From positions 1 to 64,000 of the forward strand of contig PBWR01000003.1 of assembly GCA_002727315.1 (NCBI GenBank): a stretch of 64,000 bases of DNA, in the 5' to 3' direction. Shown piece after piece: positions 1 to 8,582 of this stretch. Origin of the DNA: Alphaproteobacteria bacterium. Lineage in GTDB: Bacteria > Pseudomonadota > Alphaproteobacteria > UBA6615. Under the pieces are notes generated by a model. That model was not told the origin of the DNA. It searched no databases and was given only the letters and a program-made list of their open reading frames with translations. The position numbers and the translations under genes were made by a program. Every line of letters starts with the position of its first letter. The stretch's first letter is position 1.

Positions 1-494
1 TCTGGCTGCGCAATATCGATCGGCCGTCCGGCCCAGTTGAAGCCGTCGCCGGAAATGTCGATGACCCGCCGCAGGCCGTCGAAATTGTTGTCGTTGAACA
101 GCCGCGCGGAATAGTCGAGCGCGCCGCTGATCGAAGTCCGTGCGCCGGTATGGAAGGGGGCAGCACGAAGGGCGGTGGCGAAACTTTCGGCGCTGGCCCG
201 GTCCTCGATGATCGTCCAGTCGACAATGGTGCGCTGGGACCCGGCCCATTCGACATAGGCGACCGCAATGCGCTGGAACGAGCCAATTCGGATGCGGTCA
301 AGCACACGCTTATTGGTCAGCGCGGCAATGTAGCCGGCGCGCTGGAGCGCGGCCTCGTGTTCGTCGATGCTGGCAGACGCATCGACCGCCAGGACAAGTT
401 CCAGGTCCACGGGGATCGGATCCGCGGATTGCGCGTGCGCGGTGCCGGCGAGGAGGGCCGAGGCAAGCACTATCGAAAGAAGTGTCTTCAGCAC
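1..494 (-). CDS. DUF1194 domain protein, secreted, partial (C-terminus outside window)
   Basis: The leftward frame opens with a GTG at 494 and runs off the left edge without a stop. It begins MLKTLLSIVLASALLAGTAH, a signal peptide with a likely AHA cleavage site near residue 22. A von Willebrand A-like start follows (LVLAVDASASIDEHE), in which DASAS is the first part of a metal-ion-dependent adhesion site. Further on come FNDNNFDGLRRVIDISGDG and NWAGRP, typical of DUF1194. An in-frame TAA lies a few codons upstream, so the GTG is the best start. Members are exported, VWA-like proteins of unknown role. Only about 164 residues are visible, so the C-terminal half cannot be judged. Confidence 0.8.
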   Translation of the reverse strand, partial: MLKTLLSIVLASALLAGTAHAQSADPIPVDLELVLAVDASASIDEHEAALQRAGYIAALTNKRVLDRIRIGSFQRIAVAYVEWAGSQRTIVDWTIIEDRASAESFATALRAAPFHTGARTSISGALDYSARLFNDNNFDGLRRVIDISGDGFNWAGRPIDIAQP

Positions 495-560
495 GGCCCG
501 ACTATGGGCCAGTTACCGAACGCGGAGCAACCGGCCCAATATTTCGGGCGGCCGACGCGG

Positions 561-1001
561 CTACTTCTTGGTCAAATGTTCGACGAAGACCAGCAGTATG
601 TCAGTTTCATGTCCGTCGCTGGCGAGCGGCAGAATGATGTCTTCGGCGCGAACGAAATTCCGGTGCAGGCCGACATATGGCGTCTCACTGCGCTGATGTT
701 GTCCCGAGCTCGCGACTTCGACGCAGGACGTGAAAATCCTGCTGGGCGGGGACATGTGGGAGATTTCCGACATCCATGCCCCGTCAGATCGCTCGCCAGG
801 AGATAGACCACATTCGTGCCGATCAGCCGGAAACGGAAATCCCAGGGGCCGCGACGGCCATCCAGCAGGATGACCTGGGGCAGCAATGACGGGATATCCA
901 GCGGGTCAATGTCCTGACGGCCGGGGAGGCGTCCGTCGACGCATTTGGACTCCCAATACTACAGACCCAGGTTCAGCACCCGGCTCCGGAACGAAAGGCA
1001 T
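561..1001 (-). pseudogene. PAS-domain protein (PAS_5 type) broken by two compensating frameshifts
   Basis: No single frame carries the protein, but three pieces laid end to end give a normal small PAS_5 protein of about 146 residues. Piece 1 starts at the ATG at 1001 (MPFVPEPGAEPGSV). Piece 2, in another frame, covers about 957-790: YWESK, then DIDPLDIPSLLPQVILLD, then FRFRLIGTNVVYLLASDLTG. Piece 3, back in the first frame, covers about 773-561: MSEISHMSPP, then FVRAEDIILPLASDGHETDI, ending VEHLTKK. One extra base near 958-961 and one missing base near 775-785 explain it. Homologues of this type are stand-alone sensory PAS proteins of unknown partner. It may be a true pseudogene or two assembly errors; the sequence alone cannot say which. 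Confidence 0.75.
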
Positions 1002-1369
1002 AACGTTGGCCGCAAGGGAACTGCGGCGTGCTTCTGCCCGTGTGGTCATTATTCGCTCATCTGTTGCAAAGAGCCTGCGTGAATGCCCAAAACCGGTGGA
1101 AAGCTATCACGCTGGTTACTAGTCAAAAGGGGACAAATGGCTCTCACGACAAACTTTCTGTGTACAACTGTTCAACCGCGGACATTGCAGTTAAATGTAC
1201 CGCACTGGCAGTGTAATTTTCGCCTCAGGATCACGTTTCTGTTAATCCCGGAGTCCCATGCGATCTACTTTAGGGCTGCTCCGATGTTTGCCCGTGGATG
1301 TCATGAGCATTGGCAGCCGCGCGTGATGACAGATCTCTTTAGGACGACCGTTCACCATAGACGCCGAAC
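1002..1369. other. Intergenic stretch without a recognisable gene
   Basis: These 368 bases lie upstream of the leftward PAS gene and downstream of the tRNA-Asn terminator. Short open frames exist on both strands but none has a plausible start, composition or family resemblance. It probably holds the promoter of the PAS gene, but I see no convincing -35/-10 pair. Confidence 0.5.
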
Positions 1370-1402
1370 AAAAAAGGGCCAGCCCCGAAGGACTGGCCCT
1401 TT
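1370..1402 (-). terminator. Rho-independent terminator of tRNA-Asn
   Basis: Read leftward, a 9-base stem (AAGGGCCAG / CTGGCCCTT) with a loop of about 10 bases is followed directly by a run of T. It starts within about 5 bases of the CCA end of tRNA-Asn, so it ends that transcript. Confidence 0.85.
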
Positions 1403-1406
1403 GAAT

Positions 1407-1482
1407 TGGCTCCGGCGGTAGGACTCGAACCTACGACCTAGCGGTTAACAGCCGCTTGCTCTACCAACTGAGCTACACCGGA
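1407..1482 (-). tRNA. tRNA-Asn (GTT)
   Basis: The 76-base cloverleaf on the minus strand has a 7-base acceptor stem TCCGGTG / CGCCGGA (one G-T pair), a D-arm TAGCTCAGTTGGTAGAGCA, an anticodon arm with GTT (CTGTTAACC) and a T-arm GGTTCGAGTCC. The discriminator is G and the CCA end is encoded. A promoter lies just upstream and a terminator just downstream, so it is a single-gene unit. Confidence 0.97.
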
Positions 1483-1495
1483 TCAGAGGCCGCGG

Positions 1496-1523
1496 GTTAT
1501 AGCAAACACGGCGCGAAGCGCAA
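1496..1523 (-). promoter_or_regulatory. Promoter of tRNA-Asn
   Basis: On the minus strand TTGCGC (1523-1518) and TATAAC (1501-1496) are separated by 16 bases. The -10 box ends 13 bases before the mature tRNA, so transcription should start almost at the tRNA itself. Confidence 0.6.
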
Positions 1524-1535
1524 AAGAACAATTCA

Positions 1536-2092
1536 TCATCCTTTGTCGGGTACGATCCAGGTTCCGGTTTGACCGGCCATAGCGCGTCCCAGGTTTTGCG
1601 GATTGGTGATGACACCTGTTCCACCGCCTGCGTCGAGAAACTTCAGGATGGCATCGATTTTCGGGCTCATGCTGCCGTCGGGAAACTGTCCGTTGGCCTT
1701 GTGCGCGCGTGCTTCCGTAACGGTCATCCGTCGATCAGGATCTGGGTGACCACAGCGATGCCATTGCGTGCGATTCCGCGTGTGTGCATCTCGGTGCGCA
1801 TCGCGCGCTGGAACATGCAACCGATGGCGCCTTGCGTGTCGGCGCCGGCATAGTCCAGAGGCACCGGCGGCACTTTGGTGATGGCCATTTCCGAACGGCG
1901 CAGGATGAAACCGACCTGGGGCCCATTGCCATGAGTGATGACCACGTTCCAGCCATCCGCGATCATGTCGGCGACATGGTGTGAGGTGGTGGCGGCCGCC
2001 TTATACTGATCGGGAATCGCCTTGTGTTGCTCGTCGATGATGAGGGAGTTGCAGCCGGCGGCAACGTCGGCTGTCTTCCGGCGTGGTGGCAT
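1536..2092 (-). pseudogene. Carbamate kinase remnant (internal deletion plus frameshift)
   Basis: The 5' part (2092-1724) keeps the amino-acid-kinase N-terminus of ArcC/AllK: NSLIIDEQHKAIPDQYKAA, THGNGPQVGFILRRSE, DYAGADTQGAIGCMFQRAM and VVTQILID. It then stops after one more codon. In another frame (about 1736-1536) the C-terminus resumes: GQFPDGSMSPKIDAILKFL, GVITNPQN, TGTWIVPD. About 110-130 residues between these blocks are missing; intact kinases have about 310 residues and only about 185 codons remain. The first glycine motif also reads AGCNSL where AGGNSL is expected. The gene lies 22 bases after allG in the same direction, the place where a carbamate kinase normally accompanies the oxamate carbamoyltransferase genes. 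It cannot make an active enzyme. Confidence 0.85.
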
Positions 2093-2114
2093 CGTGCTGC
2101 CTCCTTGGGAAGCG

Positions 2115-3524
2115 TCAATCTCCCGGTTGCAGGGTTTCCGCCAGGGCGGTCACGGCCGCCGAGAAGCACGCCAGTGGTGCGTTCGTGATTCCGGCGCCAA
2201 CCTGTCCGACACCGGCATCCCGATGGGCGATGCCGGTATTGATGACGGGCGCGATGCCGGTGTCGACGACCTTGCGGATATCGATACCGGCCGGGGTCGG
2301 GGTGAAATCCAGCGCCGGAAGCGTGAAGGCGCTGTTCCGGCCGAGAGTGATGTGCGCCATGCGCCGCGAGTTTGCCAGCGCGTCGCTCGACGTGCCGCCG
2401 ACGAATTGCACGATCGCGGGCGAGGCGGCCATGGCGAAAGCGCCGATACCCGAGGTTTCGGTGATCGAACTGTCACCCAGGTCGGGATTGGCGTCGTCTG
2501 TCGAATATCCGGGAAAGAACAGGCCATCGATGACCGCTGCCGGTGCCTGGTACCAGGTGTCTCCCAGGCCGCTGACGCGAATGCCGAAGTTTACGCCGTT
2601 GCGGGCCATGGCGGTGACCATGCTCGATTCGGCCACGCCGTGCGCGGCATCCAGCATGGACTTGCAGGCCGCCATGGAGAGGTTGAGGAAGAAGTGATCG
2701 TTGCTGTTGATGAAGGTCACGACCGCCGACAAGGTGTCGGGATCGAGGCGGGCGTCGAGCGCAGCCGGGATCAGACGCTTGATGAGCAGGGCCGAGGCGG
2801 CCGCGTTGCGGTTGTGGACCTCGTCGCCCATGTGCAACGCCTGGGCCATCAGCGGCTTGAGTTCGAGCGTGCCGAGCTGTTCCAGGGTGGCAGTCAGGGC
2901 AGGCCCCAGGACATCGCGGATCCAGTGGAGATGATCGATCACGTCCTGGTTGTTGGCGCCGAACCGCAGGACCTTGCCCAGGCCTTCGTTCAGATTGGAG
3001 AAGGTGGTGTTGTCATGTATCGGATCGTGAAGAATCCATAGCGGCATGGACGGGCTGATGATGCCTGCCATCGGGCCCACGGCGCCGAAATGATGGCACG
3101 GCGCAAACGTAATCTCGCCGGACCCGGCAAGGGTTTCGGCCTCGGCATGGGTCCCGGCCCAGCCCTCATACAGGCAGGCACCGGTCACCGCGCCGCGGAC
3201 GGGCGCGCACATATCCTCCCAGGCGATCGGCGGGCCGGAGTGCAGGATCGTTCGATCCCCGAGATCAGACAGGACGTCGCGTGCCAGGCCGACGCCCGTG
3301 AGGGTAGGCTGGGCCGACAAATAGCGATCGAAGGCCTTGCGGTTTGCGGCCTCGATATCGGGATGATTGACGAGTTGCGCGAGCGCACGGGCGACAGCGT
3401 CGTCATGCGCCGGCGGCGCCCAGGTTACGTCCACCACGTCGTTGCCGGCGGCGCGGATCGGATCGGCGAACTGGGACAGACCGACATTGATGACCGAAAG
3501 CTCGGCCCCGAACAGATTACTCAT
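2115..3524 (-). CDS. allG: AllG/YlbE-like DUF1116 protein (oxamate carbamoyltransferase component)
   Basis: This 469-residue DUF1116 protein is the counterpart of E. coli YlbE (AllG), which works with AllF and AllH in carbamoyl transfer between oxamate and phosphate during anaerobic allantoin use. Family signs include the N-terminal MSNLFGAELSVINVGLSQFA, VVDVTWAPPAHDD, HFGAVGPMAGIISPSMP, INSNDHFFLNLSMAACKSM and ARNGVNFGIRVSGLGDTWY. The start ATG overlaps the allF stop (ATGA), so translation is coupled. Function rests on family and gene order; the real carbamoyl donor or acceptor here is not proven and could differ from oxamate. Confidence 0.82.
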   Translation of the reverse strand: MSNLFGAELSVINVGLSQFADPIRAAGNDVVDVTWAPPAHDDAVARALAQLVNHPDIEAANRKAFDRYLSAQPTLTGVGLARDVLSDLGDRTILHSGPPIAWEDMCAPVRGAVTGACLYEGWAGTHAEAETLAGSGEITFAPCHHFGAVGPMAGIISPSMPLWILHDPIHDNTTFSNLNEGLGKVLRFGANNQDVIDHLHWIRDVLGPALTATLEQLGTLELKPLMAQALHMGDEVHNRNAAASALLIKRLIPAALDARLDPDTLSAVVTFINSNDHFFLNLSMAACKSMLDAAHGVAESSMVTAMARNGVNFGIRVSGLGDTWYQAPAAVIDGLFFPGYSTDDANPDLGDSSITETSGIGAFAMAASPAIVQFVGGTSSDALANSRRMAHITLGRNSAFTLPALDFTPTPAGIDIRKVVDTGIAPVINTGIAHRDAGVGQVGAGITNAPLACFSAAVTALAETLQPGD

Positions 3525-5044
3525 TGCGATCCCTCCAGCATGCCGCCCGCCGTTCTGACGGCCTGCGCGTTGTTTTCCGCGAGCACCACACCAAGGTCGG
3601 CCAAACCTTTCTTCTGGCGGGCCAGGCCCTGTGGGTCGGCCTGGGTGCCGCAGACGAAGCCCAGGAGAACGGGGCCGTCGTCACCATGCTCCTCACGGAT
3701 CTGGGCCAGGGACGGCGCCATGGCCGCAACCGGGTCCTCGTGGGAGCCGTGTCCCAGCACGACATCGAACAGGATTACTGCGGTTTCCGGATCCGCAGCC
3801 TCGGCCAACAATCGTTCATTTCGCAACCGGTGATCGATCATCGGGTGCGGGCGTCCGCGCGTGAACACATCGTCGCCCAGATCGAGCACCGTGTGCCCGG
3901 CACTGCTCCATGGGTCGTTCAGCGTTTGGGTGGTGTCGTAGGACGTGTTGGAGTGAACGCCGTCGAACCGTCCCCCAAGCATGCTCAGGGCCTCGTAGCA
4001 TAAGGTGCCGCCGCTATAGAGCGCGCGCAAATATTTTCGTCCGCGCGCCGGTTCGGGCGCGGCGACCGTCTCGTCAAACGACAACTGGGTGCCGTCCCGG
4101 CTCGCAGCGACGGCCAGAAGCGCGGCGGATTCCAGCGTGTCGGCGAACGTAATTCCGGATACCGTCGCGTCGCCGGGCGGGAATCCGAGCAGGCTGGCGA
4201 TGACCGGTTTGCCCGCCTGTGCCGCGAGATCGAGTATGGCGGCGGCCACGTCCGGGGCTGGCGGTTTGGAAATCATCACGATGACACCTGTATCCGGGTC
4301 GTCGGCCAATGCGCGCATGGCACGGATCGTCGTCCTGCCGCCAACTTGTGCGCTGAGGTCCCGTCCACCGGTTCCGATGGCTTGCGAGATGCCGCATCCG
4401 GTCGCGTCAATGAGGCAGGAGACTTGCTGCAGGCCGGTTCCCGATGCGGCGATGATACCGATATCGCCGCGCCGCACGACATTGGCGAATCCCAATGGTG
4501 CGCCGTCCACGATTGCCGTTCCGCAGTCCGGGCCCATCACCATCAAGCCGTCGCGTTCCGCGCGTGTCTTCAGAGCGATTTCGTCTTCGACGGGGACGTT
4601 ATCGCTGAACATCATGACATTCAGGCCCAGGTGCAACGCCTTCGTCGCTTCCGCGGTGGCGAACGGACCGGGCGTTGCGATAAGGGCCAGATTGGCACCA
4701 ACATGCGCGTCGAGTGCCATTTCCACGCTGCGCAGGGGCTCGGATTGCTCGGCCCCCGGCGTCGCGGTAACCGGCTCGGCGCGCAGTTCGGCTTCGGCGG
4801 CGTCTAGTGCCCGGGCCAGTGAATCGTCATTGTCTGCCTCGACCGCGATCAGCACCTCGTTGAGTAGCGCGCCGGGGTCCTCACTCAGAAGCCCCGCTTC
4901 GTGCAGCAGTTCCAGATTGGCGGGGGTGGCCATGATGCAGGAGGCCTGGCTGACGCCATCCAGCTGCGACACCGTCGAGGAGATCTGCATCAGGGCGACG
5001 GAGTCCCGATACAGGTCGGCGATGATGCGGGTTCCCATCGTCAT
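3521..5044 (-). CDS. allF: AllF/FdrA-like acyl-CoA synthetase-fold protein
   Basis: This 507-residue protein has the succinyl-CoA-ligase-like fold of FdrA. Signs are the N-terminal TRIIADLYRDSVALMQIS, GANLALIATPGPFA, GLNVMMFSDNVPVEDE, MGPDCGTAIVDG, SGTGLQQVSCLIDATG and IGTGGRDLSAQVGG. In E. coli, FdrA (AllF) is one of three proteins needed for oxamate carbamoyltransferase activity. The frame is open 29 codons further upstream, but the ATG at 5044 overlaps the allH stop by 4 bases and gives the normal N-terminus. The stop overlaps the allG start by 4 bases. allH, allF and allG are therefore one coupled unit. Confidence 0.85.
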   Translation of the reverse strand: MTMGTRIIADLYRDSVALMQISSTVSQLDGVSQASCIMATPANLELLHEAGLLSEDPGALLNEVLIAVEADNDDSLARALDAAEAELRAEPVTATPGAEQSEPLRSVEMALDAHVGANLALIATPGPFATAEATKALHLGLNVMMFSDNVPVEDEIALKTRAERDGLMVMGPDCGTAIVDGAPLGFANVVRRGDIGIIAASGTGLQQVSCLIDATGCGISQAIGTGGRDLSAQVGGRTTIRAMRALADDPDTGVIVMISKPPAPDVAAAILDLAAQAGKPVIASLLGFPPGDATVSGITFADTLESAALLAVAASRDGTQLSFDETVAAPEPARGRKYLRALYSGGTLCYEALSMLGGRFDGVHSNTSYDTTQTLNDPWSSAGHTVLDLGDDVFTRGRPHPMIDHRLRNERLLAEAADPETAVILFDVVLGHGSHEDPVAAMAPSLAQIREEHGDDGPVLLGFVCGTQADPQGLARQKKGLADLGVVLAENNAQAVRTAGGMLEGSQ

Positions 5045-5982
5045 TTGGACATACTCTTGGTCAGGTGTTCGTCCTGCAAGGCCGTGAGCACGATGCGGGT
5101 CGGTCGGTCGGCGCCTACGGCCAGTCCGCACAGGATTCCGAACGCCGTATCCGAACCCGAACTGGCGCCTGCGCCGAGTACGGTCTGCAGGCGCGTTGGC
5201 ATATCACCCGCGCCGGTCACGACCGCATCCGCAAGCCTGACCGATGAACCCGCGAACCGCCCGACGGCGGCATGACCGAGATAATGCCGCGAGATATCCG
5301 TGCTGGCCCGCGACCGTTGGCTGCAATCCCGGGCGAGATGTTCGGCCAGCTGCCGGTTTCGCTCGCTTCCGGTGCAGAGGCCAAGCAGGAACCCAACGGT
5401 GAAATCGTCGCCCGACGGGGTCAGGCCCGGCCCGGCGCCGATCAGTCGGGCCAGACAGGCGCCTGCATGTTCCAGATTTCCAGCGCTCGCGGAACTCAGT
5501 AGGTCGGGGACGGTGGACCGCACGCGGCTCGCAATCGCCTCTGCCAGACTGGAGTTCGAGGATTGCTCATCGAGTGCAACGGCAAACCCTGCCGTCGATC
5601 TGGTATCCAGATAGAGATTCCACGCGGTCATCCACCAGGTTTCATCAAGCGATCGATCGGCAATACCGATGGGTTCGATCGCCGAAACGGTCCGGGACGC
5701 GTTGCGGAAATCGGCCGTCAGCCGTGAACCGCCGACACGCAAGACACCGGCCCGCATGGACACATGAGTGCCGGGCACGACGAGGCGCCGGAAATCAAGT
5801 CCGGGCGTCTCTTCGATCCTTGCCGTGCCGGGCAGGTCGTCGGTGCCGCCGCGGGCATCCAGAACCAGGTGACCAATGTCGTCGAACGACAGGTTGAGGA
5901 CATCGGCATAGACGCTGTGAACCAAACCGTCGGCGTTGCCGTCGGGCCAGTGTTCCGGCATGTCGATCACGTTCAGACGCAA
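5041..5982 (-). CDS. allH: AllH-like DUF2877 protein (oxamate carbamoyltransferase component)
   Basis: This DUF2877 protein of about 313 residues carries the family hallmark GAGPGLTPSGDDFTVGFLLG near its middle-to-end part, and GAGASSGSDTAFGILCG near the C-terminus. The E. coli member (YlbF/AllH) is the third subunit gene for oxamate carbamoyl transfer. I take the TTG at 5982 as the start because AGGAG stands 5 bases before it and translation then opens LRLNVIDMPEHW, as in relatives. A GTG 30 bases upstream lacks such a site. The gap to the aldolase gene upstream is 114 bases, large enough for a separate promoter. Confidence 0.78.
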   Translation of the reverse strand: MRLNVIDMPEHWPDGNADGLVHSVYADVLNLSFDDIGHLVLDARGGTDDLPGTARIEETPGLDFRRLVVPGTHVSMRAGVLRVGGSRLTADFRNASRTVSAIEPIGIADRSLDETWWMTAWNLYLDTRSTAGFAVALDEQSSNSSLAEAIASRVRSTVPDLLSSASAGNLEHAGACLARLIGAGPGLTPSGDDFTVGFLLGLCTGSERNRQLAEHLARDCSQRSRASTDISRHYLGHAAVGRFAGSSVRLADAVVTGAGDMPTRLQTVLGAGASSGSDTAFGILCGLAVGADRPTRIVLTALQDEHLTKSMSK

Positions 5983-6096
5983 CGATGCTCTCCTGTGCCC
6001 GCGGCGGGGCACCGACTGATGGGCGAGGTGCTGGCCAACCAGCTCTGCGTATACTAGCGGGCGGAAACCGATCCAGCTGACAGTCCGCGATAAATA

Positions 6097-6885
6097 TCAA
6101 TCCAGGGTGTAGTCGCGAACCCGGTCAACCGTGTTACGGGCCATGGCAATTAGGTAGCTCATGTCCTGGCCGGCGAGGACGAACCGCACGCCCATCGAGA
6201 TATATTTTTGCTGCAGCTCGGGTGAGGGCACGCCCCCCATGCCCATCCACTTGCCGTGTTTCTTGCAGGCAGCGGCCACGGCCTCGTAGTTCGCGACGAT
6301 CTGCTCATGGCCCACCTGTCCGGGCAGGCCCGAGGCGGCGGCCAGATCATTGGTCCCGATCATCACCACATCGACCCCTTCGACCGCGGCGATCTCGTCC
6401 ACATTCGCGATCGCGTTGGGAGTCTCCACCATCACGACGATTAGGACCGCCCGGTTGAGGGCCTCGATCACCTCGCCAAGGTCGGGTGCACCGAAGCCGA
6501 ACTGCGGCAACCCGCCGACGACACTGCGCCGGCCCACGGGCGGATAGCTCAGGCGATCGACGATCTCCCTTGCCTCGTCGGCATTTTCACAGGACGGCAT
6601 GACGATGCCCAGCGCACCACCATCCAGCGCCCGGGTAGCCATGCCCACTTCGCCCTTCGGCACCCGGACCAGGGACGCGATCCCGGCGCTCAATGCAGCG
6701 CTCGAAATCTGCTGGGTTTGGTCGAGGGTGAGGGGGCCGTGCTCGAGGTCGATGAACATCCAGTCCATGCCCGCCGTCTTCATCATCGGGGCAATGTCCG
6801 CCGTACGTGCGAGCCGGATGCCGATCCCGATAGAGACCTCTCCGGCCTCGAGGCGCTCGCGCGCCGGGTTAACGAGAGTCACCAT
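6097..6885 (-). CDS. HpcH/HpaI-family aldolase
   Basis: This 262-residue class II pyruvate-type aldolase/citrate-lyase-beta fold has the family signatures MDWMFIDLEHGPLTLDQ (the glutamate-histidine pair), RVPKGE, GIVMPSCENADEAREIV, VMVETPNAI with the metal-binding glutamate, and VVMIGTNDLAAASG with the metal-binding aspartate. Such enzymes cleave or form 4-hydroxy-2-oxo acids, giving pyruvate and an aldehyde. It lies 20 bases after the VOC gene in the same operon. The exact substrate cannot be read from the sequence; relatives act on 2-keto-3-deoxy acids or on aromatic catabolites. Confidence 0.85.
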   Translation of the reverse strand: MVTLVNPARERLEAGEVSIGIGIRLARTADIAPMMKTAGMDWMFIDLEHGPLTLDQTQQISSAALSAGIASLVRVPKGEVGMATRALDGGALGIVMPSCENADEAREIVDRLSYPPVGRRSVVGGLPQFGFGAPDLGEVIEALNRAVLIVVMVETPNAIANVDEIAAVEGVDVVMIGTNDLAAASGLPGQVGHEQIVANYEAVAAACKKHGKWMGMGGVPSPELQQKYISMGVRFVLAGQDMSYLIAMARNTVDRVRDYTLD

Positions 6886-6905
6886 GGGTCTGTTCCTTTC
6901 GGCGC

Positions 6906-7775
6906 TTAGCCGACATCCAGGGCGTCGCCGCCGGGCTGATAGGTCATGATCCGCTGGCCCGGGTTCCGGTTGACCAGCGGCCGGGCATAAAGCGGGTGGT
7001 GCAGGCTGCGCACCTCGTGCTCGATAGTGAACAGGTGTTCGCCGCTATCGGGGTCGACAATGCCCTCGAAGCGATACTGATGTTCGTCGCTTTCCTCTGT
7101 GACCAGCCCGCGTTCCAAAAGGGCTCGATGAGGGCTGGAGAAATCGGCGATATAGACCTGCACATGATGGCCGTCGAACTTCGCCGGCTTCGCAGACGTC
7201 TCGCGAAATATCAGCTTCTGATCGGGCCCAGCACTGACCTGGGCCGCGCGGGCGCCGTTGAATCTTTCGACCACTGAAGGTGCGCCGATGATATCCGCGT
7301 AGAACCGCGCGATACCGTCGGCGGTGCCCTTGGGCACATCGAAGCAGACATAGGGCATGCCGTGGGCGATGGCGCCTAACCGGCCATCGGGTGGGAAACA
7401 GCGATAGCGATTGCCCCACGGGCACGTCACGTCGATCCAATCCTTGCCGCGGCGATACGAAAATTTCGTGCCTTTCAGATCGGGCCGAACCGTCTTCAGG
7501 CGGTCGGGCAGGCGCGCATAGTCCTGGATCACCAGGCCGGTATGTCCGCGGAGTACCTGGGTGCCCCGGGTCGGCAGGTGAAACTGGCTGCGCCCGATAT
7601 TTACCCACATTATGTCGCCGCCGGTCATCATGAACGGGTCGCGCGTGAGGCCCAGGCCGCTGATATAGAAGGTCGTCGCGACCTGCTGATCCGGCACCAG
7701 TACGTTGACATGCTCCAGGCTGACGATGTTGCCTACATCCTCTGCTGCGCGATCGTATTTCTTCTGTCGGGCCAT
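6906..7775 (-). CDS. VOC-superfamily protein (two-domain glyoxalase/dioxygenase fold)
   Basis: This 289-residue protein has two vicinal-oxygen-chelate modules: the first around SLEHVNVLVPDQQVATTFY with FHLPTRGTQVLRGHTG, the second around GMPYVCFDVPKGTADGIARF with GHHVQVYIADF and ending at a FTIEHEVRSL strand. The start at 7775 (MARQKKYD) follows a GGTGG site; an in-frame extension upstream overlaps the cyclase gene and is not coding. It sits between the cyclase and aldolase genes with 20-base gaps, so it probably works in the same catabolic route. Reaction unknown. Confidence 0.75.
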   Translation of the reverse strand: MARQKKYDRAAEDVGNIVSLEHVNVLVPDQQVATTFYISGLGLTRDPFMMTGGDIMWVNIGRSQFHLPTRGTQVLRGHTGLVIQDYARLPDRLKTVRPDLKGTKFSYRRGKDWIDVTCPWGNRYRCFPPDGRLGAIAHGMPYVCFDVPKGTADGIARFYADIIGAPSVVERFNGARAAQVSAGPDQKLIFRETSAKPAKFDGHHVQVYIADFSSPHRALLERGLVTEESDEHQYRFEGIVDPDSGEHLFTIEHEVRSLHHPLYARPLVNRNPGQRIMTYQPGGDALDVG

Positions 7776-7795
7776 GGCCGTCCACCTGTTTGCAA

Positions 7796-8488
7796 TCAGT
7801 CTTCGAAGATGGCGACGGCCCGGATCGGACTTGCCGTGCCGCCCTTGATCTTGAGGGGGAAGCCCGCGAATCGGAAACGTCCCTTGCCGACAAGCTGGTC
7901 CAGATTCATCAGGCATTCCATGTGTGTGATGCCGCGTTCCGCACATGCCAGGTGGGCCAGGTAGTTGGGCTCGCCCTCAGGGGCTGGGCTCACCGTCTCG
8001 ACCCCGAACATCAGGATGTCTCGGTCAGCCAGCCAGTGAATGGCGGGAACGGACAGGCCGGGAAAATCATGCACATAGGCGGGGGTGCCGAACAGGCGAT
8101 TGTGGATGCCCATATGGATCATGACGGTGTCACCGGGCTTGATTTCCTCGCCGGACGCGTCCAGTGCAGCCTCCATATCCTCAATGGTGGCCTCGTAGCG
8201 GTTCGGACAGTCACCGAAATCGAGGCAGATCGCCTCGGTATAGAAATTCTCCAGCGGGACCTCGTCTATCGATTGTGCGTCGGGGCGCGGGTCGAAATGC
8301 ACCGGAGCGTCCACATGGGTGCAGGAATGATCGCTGAGAGAGATCGACAGGGATTTTGACGTGAACTCCGTGTTGCCGGCTTTCTTGATTTCCGAATGGT
8401 CGTTCCAGACCGTCATGACAACGGGCGGATGAGACGAATGGGCCGGTGCGCGATGATGAATTTCGCGGCTGAGATCGACGATGTGCAT
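7796..8488 (-). CDS. Cyclase/kynurenine-formamidase-like metal hydrolase
   Basis: This protein of about 230 residues has the family metal motif in the form SDHSCTHVDAPVHFDPR (usual HxGTHxDxPxHF). It also has PGDTVMIHMG, FPGLSVPAIHWLADRD, the GVETVSP segment and HMECLMNLDQLVGKGRF near the end. These enzymes are metal-dependent amidohydrolases or cyclic-ester hydrolases, such as kynurenine formamidase or isatin hydrolase. The start is set at 8488 (MHIVDLSREI), preceded by a G-rich site; the longer open frame upstream is unlike the family. It is 20 bases before the VOC gene. An amide-cleaving enzyme fits a pathway ending in carbamoyl transfer, but that link is inference. Confidence 0.8.
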   Translation of the reverse strand: MHIVDLSREIHHRAPAHSSHPPVVMTVWNDHSEIKKAGNTEFTSKSLSISLSDHSCTHVDAPVHFDPRPDAQSIDEVPLENFYTEAICLDFGDCPNRYEATIEDMEAALDASGEEIKPGDTVMIHMGIHNRLFGTPAYVHDFPGLSVPAIHWLADRDILMFGVETVSPAPEGEPNYLAHLACAERGITHMECLMNLDQLVGKGRFRFAGFPLKIKGGTASPIRAVAIFED

Positions 8489-8582
8489 TCTTGGGTCCCC
8501 CTGAAACGATTCGGCGCAACACGCGCAACCCATTCCTATCACGAAAGTATCCGGGCTTCCGATATCCCGATGCGCTTTGCGT

